A DNA stretch of 64,000 bases from Pseudo-nitzschia pungens (lineage: Eukaryota > Bacillariophyta > Bacillariophyceae > Bacillariales > Bacillariaceae): NCBI GenBank assembly GCA_037355855.1, contig CM074764.1, positions 2,480,001-2,544,000 of the forward strand, read 5' to 3'. Position numbers and translations under genes: made by a program. Under the pieces are notes generated by a model. The model searched no databases. It was not told the DNA's origin and saw only the letters and a list, made by a program, of their open reading frames with translations. This document shows, piece by piece, positions 1-10,701 of the stretch. Position 1 is the stretch's first letter. Every line of letters starts with the position of its first letter.

Positions 1-2
1 AT

Positions 3-719
3 GGTGGAGAATTCCTAGGCGCTGAGTTCCAGACTACTCTCAAGCAGTATGGGATTCAGTCCATTCCCACTACAGTGAAGAATCCCCAATCCAATGCCAT
101 CTGTGAAAGAGTCCATCATACAGTTGCTGATATTCTCAGAGTCTTAGTTCACGTGAATCCCCCTCAAGTCAACACCAGAGCCAGTCAGCTCATGGATAAT
201 GCCCTGGCAACTTGCATGCATGCCTCTCGGTGTGCTGTCAACGCTGCCCTACAGGCATCCCCAGGGTCTCTAGTATTCAATAGGGACATGCTGATTGATC
301 TGCCGCTAACATCCAACCTGTTAGCTTTGCAACAGCTCCGGCAACAAGGGATTAACAAGAATCTACTCAGAGATAATGCGAAGCGCATCAACCACACCTT
401 CCAAGTCCATGACAAGGTATGGATCCAAGAGCCGGATCCGGACAAGCTACAACCCAGGAAGCTTGGCCCTTTTCCAATCACGCAAGTCAATCCGAATGGG
501 ACTGTAAAACTGCAAAGAGCTCCGTCAGTGATAGAAACAGTGAATATTCGGAAGCTAACTCCCTACCGGGAACCGAAGCAGTCGAACCCTACTATGTCCA
601 ATGAATCCACAGTAAGTAATCAGGTGAATCAGTCGGAGTCTACGCCGGCTGAATCAGCACACATCGAATTGAGCCAATCAAATGATTCAGACTGCTCCAT
701 GAGTCACTGGTCGGCTTAA
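3..719 (+). pseudogene. Ty3/gypsy pol, integrase C-terminal part (cut by window edge)
   Basis: This is the end of a gypsy polyprotein, entering the window inside the integrase catalytic core. The frame is open from base 3, reading GGEFLGAEF, then NPQSNAICERVHH, which holds the catalytic Glu region of the DDE integrase fold. The chromatin-proximal C-terminal domain and an acidic/Ser-rich tail follow, with a stop just before the 3' LTR. It is closely similar to the integrases at 46431-47795 and 40044-40700 here, so it belongs to the same family (type 1 below). No lesion is visible in this part. The rest of the element lies left of the window. Confidence 0.9.
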
Positions 720-749
720 CTGTAGGATTCGTTCAATCATGAGGCACTA

Positions 750-1060
750 TGTAACATGCTAGCGTAGGCTAGTAGTGTTACGAATTAATAATTAACCGAA
801 TCCCACATGGGATTCAAATATATATAAGGTATCCGTGTATGGATATCTGGTATGTATGAACAGGCATGCACAAGAGAGCGATTATACGATTAAGGTTACA
901 TACGAAATATATGTTATATACAGGGATGGATATTATATGAGAAGGTCGCAATGACCTCATCGCTCATTATTTCCTCTCTCTAATTTCAATCCCATCTCGT
1001 AAAGTGAAATAACACACAATTATTCATACTACTCCGAATTTTCTACCTTAGAGTGTTACA
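750..1060 (+). repeat. 3' LTR of type-1 gypsy element
   Basis: The LTR starts TGTAACATGCTAGCG and ends GAGTGTTACA (311 bp). It shares the conserved type-1 core (AATAATTAACCGAATCCCA near the 5' end, CATACTACTCC near the 3' end) with the LTRs at 5948, 10799, 34631, 39713, 45153 and 47825. The base after 1060 resumes a LINE coding strand (GAGGCC...), so the element sits inside that LINE. The 5' partner LTR is outside the window. Confidence 0.88.
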
Positions 1061-4000
1061 GAGGCCAAGGTGGGGGAGGACATCTAGGCCAGTCAAGATG
1101 ATCTCTCAAGTGGTTGGAGGATGTCAGCTGGAAAGCCATGGGGGTAAGCCTTGTCCCATCTGGAGTACAAATATCAGCAAGGGAAATAGCCTTGAGGGAC
1201 ATTCGAATGTGATTCAAGAGGGACAAGTCAGCACCGCTGAAGCCAGCCTTGACAAAAGGCTTGCATGAGATAACAGCCATTGGAATGGAGCAGAGGAAGA
1301 TCTGGGAAGTCTTCAACCAAGCTCACAGGGTGAACAGAAAAGAACTTCCACACACGCTTGTACCAGCAGGGAGTAACGTATGAAGCAAAGGGATGATAGG
1401 GTGTGACACCAAGATGAAGAGGGAACCCCAGTTCAAGCCTGAGAGCTTCAGCAGTTAGCCTGAGAATCCTACCAGTTTGTGAGGACCTGACAGATTCCTG
1501 AAAGAGAGTGGCAATATGGCTGAACTCTTGGAGAAGATATGGATGGATGAAACCAAAGCCTTGATACAGGGAGGGACCAAAGAATACATGTCTAGGAAAT
1601 GTTTGGGACATCCCAGCTTTATTCAGCACTGGAACAAGGGCTGGGGTAAGAATCTTTGTCCAGGTAGCCTCATCAAGTTGGGTAACAGGCATGGGATATT
1701 CAACAGACTTCATGAAAGAATACTTGAAGGTGTAGAGGGAAGCCCTCTTCTCACACTTGGAAGCCTTGAGTTGAGACCCAAAAGACTGAGACTGGGACTT
1801 CATGTGAGCAATCTAGGCTTCCTCATTGCCATCCATGGAGATAAAAACCCCAAGGGTCTTGTCAGCATGGTCAACCTCAAACCGATCCAGGGTAGCTCGA
1901 TTGCCATGCTTGTCAGCAACAGAGAAGTCACCAGGCATGTCAGCAATGGAGCGATAGTCCCAACCAGATCCATTCAATTTGAATCAATCAAGTAGCAGAA
2001 TGATTTGGCAGGTTCAATAGCACCTCCAGTTGCAATAATACCACCAGCCCACCTGTCAAGGGCCTTCTGGAAGTCAACGACCAAGGTCTCACCAGGTGTT
2101 GAAGAATCTGAGCCAGCACAAAACAAATCTGTGTCATCCACAAAAGCAAAACCCACAAGAGAAACCAGCTGCAGTGACAATGAAGTGACAAGATGGACAC
2201 CATGCCCAGCCTGTTGCATCATTCGGAAGACAATTGTTGACACCAAAGCCCAAAGAGTTGGACCAATACCATTGCCTTGGCCACAACCACTGAGAGGAAC
2301 AGGTTCATCACCATACACAGGGCCTGACCGACCAAAACCAGTTTTGATGTGGTGCTTGGCATGCTGCAGGGTAGACAGGAGAACCTCACAGACATGGGCA
2401 GGAACTTCAAAGCTCTGGAGAGTGAGACCTGCAATGGGATGAGATATCCTATCATAACAGCCCTTGGCATCATTCATAGCGACAGCCCCAGATCTGCGCT
2501 TCTGCCGCAACACATCACATATGAGCTTCTTGTTCAGGCAGGTGTTGATGGCCTTGTGGTGTTTCCTGCTACCATGTTGATCAGCAGCCACTGCATTGGC
2601 ACGTTCAGCATGGGCAAGAATGTGTCGGCCAATCATCTTGTTGTTGATCTGGAACTCAGGAGACATCAACTGGATAAGCCTCATCTTATCCACCCTATAT
2701 TCCCCAGGTTTCTTGAAGATCTCAACATCAGTGATGACCTGCCAAGCAGAAGGAGAGAAGCCAACAATCAATGGGACTGATCTCAGGAGAGTATCAAACT
2801 TGTTCAACTGTGGATCAAGGGCAAAAGCCTTGTGATGTGCAAAGCCCAAACAAGAAGGCTCACTGGCCGTGTGTTCCCTCTGGCGTTTCCAGGCGGCAGC
2901 ATTGTCAGCTGGACACACAGAATAGTCAAAAGGGGGCAATCTCCGGATAGCGTCAGGGATTTTGAGACAGGAAAGAAATTCAGAAAGGTACTTGTCAGTG
3001 GCAGGAGGGGGAGCGTATGTGCCATCAAGAACTTGAGCAGAAGCATGGTCTGTGCCTAGGTATCCAAAGTCTTGGATGAAAGAGGGATTCATGGAAGGAG
3101 TGCCGAGACACTGTTGCTGACGCCTGACATTGGATTCAGCCATAGCTGGAACCATAGTAGACTGGGACTCCAAGACCTGTTCAACACCATCATGGCCAAC
3201 TGCAATAGCTCTCAAGACTGCTGCCTTGTTGACACGTCCCCAAATAGACCTAGCAACAAGGCCAAGCTCTCTTTGAAGCCGTTCCCTGCGCATCCTAGCA
3301 CGAATCTGGGAAGCACTCTGGTTGTGAGGCTTGCCTTCAGCAAGAAGTGCATCCACCAGGCCTTGATTGAAGGAGTCTCTCCATGAGGGGGCCAACTTCT
3401 TCACTGCCCGGTATTGCCTGTAAGCTTGTTTCAGATGGAGGAGAGCACTTGAAAGATTACTGTGTTCTCCTTTGTAAAGAGAAAGCTTGCAGGCCAACCG
3501 TTTCAAAACAGTATGACTGGTGGACACACCCTGCCTCAACCTGACAACACGCCGCCAAAAGTCAATTGTATCACGATAGACTTGCAGCTGTGGTGACCAT
3601 GGAACCAAACCAGCACGAGTGTGGCAGAGGTTTTGTTCAACAGAAAGCCTGAGAGAGGTGGAGGTTTCATGGAGGACTTCATATGTGGTGATGAGATCAG
3701 CGCGCACAGAAATGTCCCCAGACTGAAACTGAGCCAGCAGGTGCTCCAGCTTAGCTTGGAGAGAAAACACTCCAGCCTTGAGAAAGCTGTGCCGGACACG
3801 CTTGAAATACCGTTGACGCAGATGAGGGTGGGAGGACTGGAGTTTGGACAGAGAGAAATGCACAGGAGGTGGCAGATGTTTGCCCATGATGCTGCCATTA
3901 CAGACTTCAATCCAGAGCATGCGATGGTCAGACTCCATACCCTGGGCACCACCAAAGGGACAATACCCAGCCCTGAGAACATCAACATTCTCAGAGACCC

Positions 4001-4914
4001 AAATGGCATCAATTGGCAGTTCTGGTAGTGTTTCTGTTGTGGGTGGCAGGAGGGGAAGACTGACTATGAAGGGTAAGGATAGCCTCTCTGAAACCAAAAG
4101 CCTTTAGCTCAAAAGACAAGCCATCAGTCCTAACATCAGAATTGTGATCAATCCCAAGAATGACCTGATCACCGGCTCCCAGGCATACCTGAAGGGCAGC
4201 AGTCAAATCCCTGTGAAAAAGGATGCAAGGATTGGGACAGAAAAGATTCTCAACTGCTTGAAAGTAACGGTACTGTTGATTCCAGACTGAGCCAAGATAC
4301 CTGTCATTTTCAACAGGACAGTAGGCAGAAAACATGGTGACAGCGTAGCCATCCCTGCCCTGAAACTTGACAAAGGACCACCGCCCAAGGCCCGTAGGAT
4401 CAGCCCCATGAGCAACCTTGTGGGAACTGAACAATTGGTCAATGGTAAAACCTGTGCCTCCAGGCTGAAGCCATGTGCAGTCAGAAGCCTCATGCTTGTT
4501 GTTGGCAAGATAGGAAAAACTTGAAGGACAGACATTCTTCATGCGCCGGTTGAAAAGGTCACAGGGAAGGAGTTTGGATTCATTCAAACAATGCTCAGCA
4601 AAAAGCGCCACACTTGCGTTGCTCTTGACAAATTGTCGGGAGTTGTGCTTGGACCTGGACATAAAAGCAGCTCTACGCTGAGGCCCAATGTTTTGGAATG
4701 TGATGATGGTGGAATTGGATGATGGAGCTTGAGGAAAAGGATGTCCAAAACTATCAGAATCCTTAGCAGCAAGGGAGTTGCCATGAAGAGTTAATTGGAC
4801 AAAGTGAGAGTCAGGGAGAGAGTCAGAGGAGGGAAGGGAAGAACCGGGAGAAGCACGGATGGGATTTGGAGTGGAAGGCATCCCATCAAACCTCACACCA
4901 GAAAACCTAACCAT
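1061..4914 (-). pseudogene. LINE ORF2: endonuclease-reverse transcriptase (frameshifted)
   Basis: Start ATG at 4914-4912 overlaps the ORF1 stop (sequence ATGGTTAG). The exonuclease-endonuclease-phosphatase domain shows TFQNIGPQ, GGTGFTI, GIDHNSDV and the closing SDHRMLW motif. The reverse transcriptase follows, with NDAKGCYDRISH, SGCGQGNGIGPTLW and the catalytic FVDDTD. At least three frameshifts are seen by comparison with LINE-2: between endonuclease segments (about 4010-4090), at about 1974-1985 where extra bases follow CYLID, and near 1260. The C-terminal RNase H is missing because the gypsy element at 1060 cuts the gene. The protein would copy LINE RNA at nicked target DNA. Confidence 0.87.
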
Positions 4915-5947
4915 GATCAGAAGGAAACCGAGTCTGTCGCACGGTAGGAAAAGTTGCCGGAGCGGACTTGGTAGATGCATTGGTTTGGCTCAAATCACTG
5001 ACACTAGCATCAGTGTTAGGAGAAAAGGCAATGGCAGCCACACCAACCTGCAAAGAAGAGGCCAGATCATCCCCAACACCAGGTTTGTCTACAGGCTGGT
5101 CAGCATGACCCTCAGTATGGGAAGCACCAGGCAAAGAGGTAGAGGGAGCTGCACCATCTGCAGAACCCTGAGTAGTTGTAGCCTGAGCAGCAGTAGTCGT
5201 AGCCTGAGCGGCAGTGAGGTTAGAGGTACCAGTGGCTAGAGTATCCATGGATTGGGAATCATCATATCCACCACCACCACTGTCAGCACGTGCTTGGAGG
5301 TTGAAGTGCAAATCCAGATCAAAAGTAAGGTCTGGAGCAAGGTCAACTGACAAATCATCATCAACAAGTTCCCAATCCCTTGCATCACCATCACCAAAAA
5401 AGGGAAGAGAGTCATCCTGTATCTGGTCAGCAGCAGGAGCAGTCTCCACAACACATTTGGCAGTTTCATCCCAGTGGAAGGCTTCCATTTCAGCCAAGCA
5501 CTCAGAAGAGAACCACTGTCGAACACAGGAACCATACTGTACTTCCAGAAAAATAGGCAGGAAAGACAACATGGCCATGGCTTCGGCCTTAGTGGTGGTG
5601 TTGTTACAAAGCAAGGATTTCACCCTGGTAGGAGCTAGTATCAACTGAAAGGAACAGGGGCCAGGACCAATTGTCACGGGTTCGTATACCCATTAACACT
5701 CGGCGCAAAGTCTTCAAACCCAAGCCCTGTCCCAAATCAATAGGAAGATCAAGATCAACAACACCCAGAACAGGAGCAGTCTCATGGCTTGCAATGAACT
5801 TGGATTGTCGGTACTTGGCTTGTTTCACAGTCTTGAGCTTGGAGGGAGGGAGAGGCCTGTCAGAGGGGTTGGTGGCTGTCTCAATAAACTTGTAGAATTT
5901 ACCATCAGGGAGGGATGCAATGTCAGAAGGCTTGCACCTGTTGAACT
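4907..5947 (-). pseudogene. LINE ORF1, C-terminal part (frameshifted)
   Basis: This is the first LINE reading frame, on the minus strand. It reads from KFNRCKPSD (5940) to SDHG-stop at 4907, with one frameshift near 5675 (GIRTRDN in one frame, PVTIGPG in the next). The C-terminal third is acidic, then Ala/Thr/Gly-rich. I recognise no conserved domain. LINE ORF1 proteins usually bind the element RNA, so that role is inferred from position only. The N-terminal part is probably the homologous-strand ORF at about 7600-8230, separated by an inserted gypsy fragment. Confidence 0.6.
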
Positions 5948-6209
5948 TGTGACATGCTAGCGTAACGAGCATGAATCACGATTAGATAATTAACCGAATC
6001 CCACATACGAGCTGACCGGTGTTTGAATACAAATATTCAAACTGTGCGCCGGACGCTCCAGCAATGCATGTGTGGCGATATTCAAACAATAGTTAGGCAC
6101 GCTCGTGTGTATTCCAACGGTCACACAAAAACTGAAACTCTCTTTTAAGAGTTAACGATTAGTCACAATTTTTCATACTACTCCTAATTTTCTACCTTAG
6201 AGTGTAACA
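5948..6209 (+). repeat. 5' LTR of element F
   Basis: Starts TGTGACATGCTAGCG and ends GAGTGTAACA (262 bp), the same length and layout as both LTRs of element D. Immediately downstream is CAGTAATTACTGTTT, a sequence also found next to the LTRs of D and E. Confidence 0.88.
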
Positions 6210-6350
6210 CAGTAATTACTGTTTATCTTCAACGTAGAAAACAGTAGAATTCAGTACTGAACGAAACAATTAATCAAGCAAAACATCGAAATCCCTTATC
6301 CTCAACAAGAGAGGTACCTTGTATCCCCGACAAGCAGCAACACCTCCACC

Positions 6351-7374
6351 ATGGCAGGAATATACAGAGAACCACCGATTGCTTACAAGAGCTCCTTTGA
6401 CAGCTCAAAGCCCAAGCTCGTAACCCTATCAGCCTACGATTCCGAAGACCACTCAGACAGCGTCAAAGTCCCGTTATTCACCGACAAAGGGGGACTAGAA
6501 GAACTCCTCCATACTGAAGAGGCCTTCCTGAACGCAGCAGAAGATCTATCCATTCCAGATACCTCTCTAATCCGCTACTTCGGTCGATGCTTGTGCGTCG
6601 ACGCGCAGACCAAGTGGCGAACCTTAACCAGAGCGACTCGCGCCAACCAGCAGCGTGTCTATCCCCTCACCAAGGATGGATACAAGTCAGCTTTTCAAGC
6701 CTTCATCAAGCTATACTGCAATGCCGAAGATGCCAGAGACATCATGCATGTCTATCTACGGAGCAGCGCATGCAAGAAGAAGATCGAATCCACCTGCAAG
6801 GACCACACCGATCGGCTCATGACCTTAATCAAGTACTCATCTAAACTGCATGGTTTCGCATCCAACCTAGACCACCTGCAGACGCTCAGTATCCTCTTAC
6901 ACAGCTACCCCAACAGCTGGATCGAAGACTACGTTCGAATCCATCTAAAGCTTACTCCGGAAACTACATCTCAGTTTATCGTAGACCACATGAGCAGCTT
7001 GGACCGACTCAGCAAGCAGAAAAACAACAAGACAAACAATGGGCGCCGCGCAAACAACTCCAACAGCGCTAACAACAATTCGAAAGCGCTCAGGCCCCAA
7101 TAACAAGTCGCATCAGAACAGAAACAAGAAGAAATCCAATCCATGCAGGATTCCCGGCCACAATCATGACTGGTCTGAATGCCCTAAGAACAAATTCTCC
7201 AAGCACCACAAGGGATCTAACAACAGCAATCGATCCTCCACTACGACACCGACAAACGAGTCTTTCCAAGCTTGTATCCAAGCAGCAATGAACTCTGCCA
7301 TGGAAACCTTCCACAATGAACATGGTGGCCGAACTGAAAGAAGCATAGATGGAGACCTAGTATGGCTCCAATGA
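6351..7374 (+). pseudogene. gypsy gag, element F (frameshifted)
   Basis: The start ATG lies in a CACCATGG context. It begins MAGIYREPPIAYKSSFD, nearly identical to the gag starts of D and E. The capsid-like region runs to about residue 220. A frameshift in the Asn-rich linker near 7080 moves the frame, and the nucleocapsid-like motif CRIPGHNHDWSEC then appears in the second frame. The gene ends WLQ-UGA at 7372-7374, after which the same frame stays open (VQQHSSKRP...) as expected for the start of pol. It would form the virus-like particle shell. Confidence 0.85.
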
Positions 7375-7599
7375 GTGCAACAGCACTCTTCCAAGAGGCC
7401 CAAGGGCCCACCTAAACCAGCAATCACCATGCCTCCTGGCGCCACAGGCCCTGGATGCCAGTACAGCACAGCTGTCTGGGATGACGCATGGAGGAGATCT
7501 CCCGGAGAAAGAGGGGAAGGAACCTACAGGATGGAGTATTCCTGTTGAGCGCTTAGAAAAGACTGCAACAGCAGCACAAGAATCTGCTACAACAGCAGC

Positions 7600-8258
7600 T
7601 TGACAGTTTGGTCTTGCTTGGTAGCATCACAAAGAACATGAGCAGCTGAGACAGGATTTGGATCAGGGGCTCTGGAGTTGTCCAGGCTGATGTTCTTCCG
7701 GATAACAGAAATAGGAAAGGCTTGGAACCTGGGATGGGTCTGAAGCAATGCATTGTAGTGATCAAGATCAAAACTCGGCATGTAAGATCCAAGGAGGAAA
7801 CCACAGGTGACAATAACTGGAGCCTGGATGTGATCATACTTCAAGTCCATGTCATGATCCCTGAGTCTCTGAAGCAAAGGGGTAGACAGGAGAGTCTTCA
7901 AAGAAATGCTGTGCCCAACAAAGAACCTTAAATGGGGAGCAGTTCTGCTGCGAAGCCACAGCTGAGCGACATACAATTCCAAGGTTTTTCTGTCGGGGAG
8001 GGTAGACCAAAGTTTGGTGACAGGCTTGGCTTTGGGGTTGAGCCTAGCTCTGGAAGGAAAAACATAGAGCACCAGGCACTTGTCAACTTTCCAGAGCAAT
8101 TCCAGGGCTTCCTTGAGAGACTTAAGCAATTCATCATACAGCTCTCCAGGGTGCTGAGACATGAGCCATGGAAGGGAAAGTGTAACATATGAACTGTGAG
8201 AACACTTGGAACCTTCAGTGACATCTACTGGAGCCCTTGAATCACTAACAGTACTAGA
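7600..8258 (-). pseudogene. LINE ORF1, probable N-terminal part
   Basis: The minus-strand frame is open from about 8230 to 7587, with ordinary protein-like composition (LPWLMSQHPGELYDELL, KLWSTLPDRKTLELYV, FFVGHSISLKTLL). It lies where the 5' part of LINE-1 should be and has the same strand as the ORF1 remainder at 4907-5947. No domain was recognised. The apparent extension into 8270-8417 is only the minisatellite read as Met/Val/His/Thr repeats and is excluded. Confidence 0.5.
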
Positions 8259-8273
8259 GGGCAATATTGCTTG

Positions 8274-8425
8274 CACATGCACGGTAACATGCACGGCAAC
8301 ATACACAATAACATGCACGGTAACATACACAATAACATGCACGGTAACATCATACACAATAACATGCACGGTAACATACACAATAACATGCACAATAACA
8401 TGCACGGTAACATGCATGGTAATGT
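8274..8425. repeat. 12-bp minisatellite, left arm
   Basis: About 12 units alternate between ACATGCACGGTA and ACATACACAATA. The mirror array on the opposite strand is at about 9630-9735. Confidence 0.85.
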
Positions 8426-8945
8426 GACAGTAACAAATAATAATAATAATAGTACCTTAAGTAACAATTTCCAAGTGTCAAGACGATAATTAAAATGTTT
8501 ACTTAAGTAACCATTTCCAACTGGTTACCGGTAAATATCAATCACCGTATTAAATTTTCAATACACATTAGAACATTTAAGATGGAGATTCAATTTAACA
8601 CGGAGAATAGTTTAAAAATTTAAGTCTACGTGTTAAATTTTTAAAACTATTTTTGAATCTACGTGTTAAATTGTACTAATTTTACTCGTACCGGAACAAC
8701 CCGGTACAAGTACATAGTTTGTAACAATCAACCTGGTCGATTTTTAAACTTTTTGCCGTGTTGTACCGGCCATGACCCGTCGGCCCGGTACAGAAGATTT
8801 TTGAATCTACGTGTTAAATTTTTAAAACTATTTCACCCGGTAAGAACATGCATGTTAAATTGAATCTCCATCTTAAATGTTCTAATGTGTATTGAAAATT
8901 TAATGCGGTGATTGATATTTACTGGTAACCAGTTGGAAACGGTTA

Positions 8946-9580
8946 CTACCTCTGTTCCGAAATACTGTATCGATGACTCTTGTGTGTGCGTTCCTAAATA
9001 GTGTGTCGTTTAAAAATTTGATCAATCCGATTAAATTTTATCAATCCACGCACATGAGGAAAAAGAGGTGCACATGAACTGTTGATACTAGAAAGCATGT
9101 GTTTTTACACGAAAGGAAAAGCCCGAAGCGCAATCGAAAAAAAAAAAAAACTGACAAAAACTCCTTTTTAGCATGCGTTGGATCCCCTGTAGACCTAATG
9201 AATGCAAATGGGACACACCACCCGGGCACTAAAATGGGTCTCTTTGGAACACAAATGAAAGGACAAGAACTATCTTAATGTTTCTAACACATACTCTCTT
9301 ACAAAAGCTTATATCACAGCTTCTCAAAGAAAGTTCTCAGGCTCTCAAATGCCAGGTGGAAGCCTTTCAACCGGTAAAATCACATTGGCATGGCTTTACA
9401 GGCCTTGTTCAAGTCCCAATGAAAGGTAGACGAATACCACCAGCCTAACTAGTGTCTAACCAGGCATAGAGAGTTTGTTGAGGAGAGTTTAACCCAAAAA
9501 GAACAGTTTGAATTGGTTGAAAATTGATTCCAAGTTCAAAAATATGTGCTAAAAGCTACAGTATTTCGGAACAGAGGTAG
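8946..9580. mobile_element. Stowaway-like MITE (Tc1/mariner type), 635 bp
   Basis: Terminal inverted repeats of 24 bp or more start CTACCTCTGTTCCGAAATAC and end with the complement, flanked on both sides by TA (8944-8945 and 9581-9582). The TA duplication and the ends resemble Stowaway elements of plants (CTCCCTCCGTTCC type). No coding capacity. The inner part (about 9240-9540) resembles 17130-17500. It sits inside the 8259-9762 element. Confidence 0.82.
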
Positions 9581-9629
9581 TATTCGTTTGAAAATTGAAC
9601 AAAATTTAACACGTAGATTCAAAAAACAC

Positions 9630-9735
9630 ATGTTACCGTGCATGTTGCCGTGCATGTCACGGTGCATGTTACGGTGTATGTTACGGTGTATGTTATTGTG
9701 CATGTTACTGTGCATGTTACGGTGCACGTGTTGTA
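9630..9735. repeat. 12-bp minisatellite, right arm
   Basis: Units of the type CATGTTACCGTG are the reverse complement of the 8274-8425 array, so the two arrays form the subterminal arms of the inverted-repeat element. Confidence 0.85.
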
Positions 9736-9762
9736 TCGTGCATGGTATACGCAATATTGCCC

Positions 9763-10281
9763 TATCGTTAAACAGTGTCAAGCACATACAAAAAAGATCA
9801 TCTGTTTTCATTACCAGATCTGCGTACCGAATTTATCCCCATTTTGGTTTTTTACCCTATTAGCGTACCAAGCAAAAAATTTCAACTCAAAATACCCTAT
9901 CTGCGTTCCCTTCGACTTCGTTTGTCGTATCTGCGTTCCAGCCTCCGTACATATCAAACGCACCTCTAGGTATCACAACCACACACATACATATCGAAAC
10001 CACTATCGTAGGTACAAAATCAATGTAATAATTGAAAAGGTTAATCAATGTAACAATTGAAAAGGTGAATTATCTCCCTTGAGTTAAAAGTAGTAGAAAA
10101 GTGTCATTAAAAACAAGCAGTACAACTCCGACAAAAATATATTAAGCCAACTGATTCAAAAACCGATCAATTAATAAAGCTATTTCTTGCTAAAAACATT
10201 TAAAATATCTATTTTCATTACAAAGAATGACACACTTTTTAAGCATTGAAATCCGATCAGCTCTACGCATTAAAAACAGTA
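9763..10281. other. AT-rich intergenic stretch, no gene seen
   Basis: No protein-like frame is seen. It contains a loosely repeated CTGCGTACC/CTGCGTTCC motif (9818-9945) and a direct repeat of about 23 bp (ATCAATGTAAYAATTGAAAA, near 10019 and 10043). It ends at the TA target site of the Tc1-type transposon. Confidence 0.5.
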
Positions 10282-10701
10282 CTACGTAATTCTTAACAAG
10301 TGTCCCCCCCCGGGTTTTTTACAATGCAATCTCCAGAAGTTAATGGCCGCGTGCGCTTCCCCGGAAATATTCTCTAGTGCTTTAATTCTACTCAATTCAG
10401 TGTAGAAATGCTGCAAATCGTTTCTCGCTCTGTTTTGACATCCCCTTCCGAAAACTGATTTCTACATTCTTTTCGACAACACCTTCTCAATTCAACCCGG
10501 ACCATGGTGGTTGCCCAAATCCTGTTGCAACAGCTCCATTGAACCGATTTTTCTCGTCCAGAGCAACCCTTGCATCGAGACTGCATCTGAGCCTTTTTTC
10601 TGCTGCAAAATTGACCGCGGAAAGTGATTTTTTTGAACTGCTTCTGATTTCGCCGACAACGACGAGACCTCCTTCTTCTTCGACAATCCGACAATTCCAC
10701 C
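10282..10701 (+). repeat. Left terminal inverted repeat, with 5' UTR of accessory gene
   Basis: The outer about 55 bp and the inner about 200 bp (10501-10701) match the complement of the right repeat. About 150 bp in between is not shared. The match runs up to the CCACC just before the accessory-gene ATG and stops there, so the repeat carries the 5' UTR and presumably the promoter. Confidence 0.85.

Larger units (their letters stand above)
1061..5947 (-). mobile_element. LINE-1: non-LTR retrotransposon, degenerate copy
   Basis: This is a minus-strand LINE with ORF1 (C-terminal part here), then an apurinic-like endonuclease and a reverse transcriptase. Its 3' part (RNase H, 3' UTR) is cut off by the gypsy insertion at 1060. 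Its 5' part continues after another gypsy insertion, at about 7600-8258. Several frameshifts make it inactive. The same family recurs as LINE-2 (48961-53712, minus) and LINE-3 (34175-34630 plus 48087-48960, plus strand). Confidence 0.85.
5948..7555 (+). mobile_element. Element F: type-1 gypsy 5' half, inserted in LINE-1
   Basis: A 5' LTR, a gag gene and the first codons past the gag stop are present, then similarity to the family ends near 7555. The following sequence (to about 7600) is CAG-rich and then turns back into LINE ORF1 on the other strand. No pol or 3' LTR remains, so the insertion suffered a large deletion. The right boundary is uncertain by some tens of bases. Confidence 0.75.
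8259..9762. mobile_element. Inverted-repeat DNA element with minisatellite arms
   Basis: Both ends carry GGGCAATATTGC as an inverted repeat (8259-8270 and 9751-9762). Just inside each end is an array of 12-bp units (ACATGCACGGTA and variants), in opposite orientation at the two ends. Further in, a long inverted repeat of about 100 bp pairs 8508-8610 with about 8847-8943 (ACTGGTTACCGGTAAATATC and its complement). No transposase is encoded, so this is a MITE- or foldback-like non-autonomous element. A clean target duplication was not found. It interrupts LINE-1 on its left side. Confidence 0.6.

Noticed and set aside
5214..5648. Plus-strand frames opposite LINE ORF1
   Set aside because: Shadow frames of a coding strand supported by family comparison.
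8225..8489. His/Asn/Met- or Thr/Ile/Cys-rich frames on both strands
   Set aside because: Simple readings of the 12-bp minisatellite.
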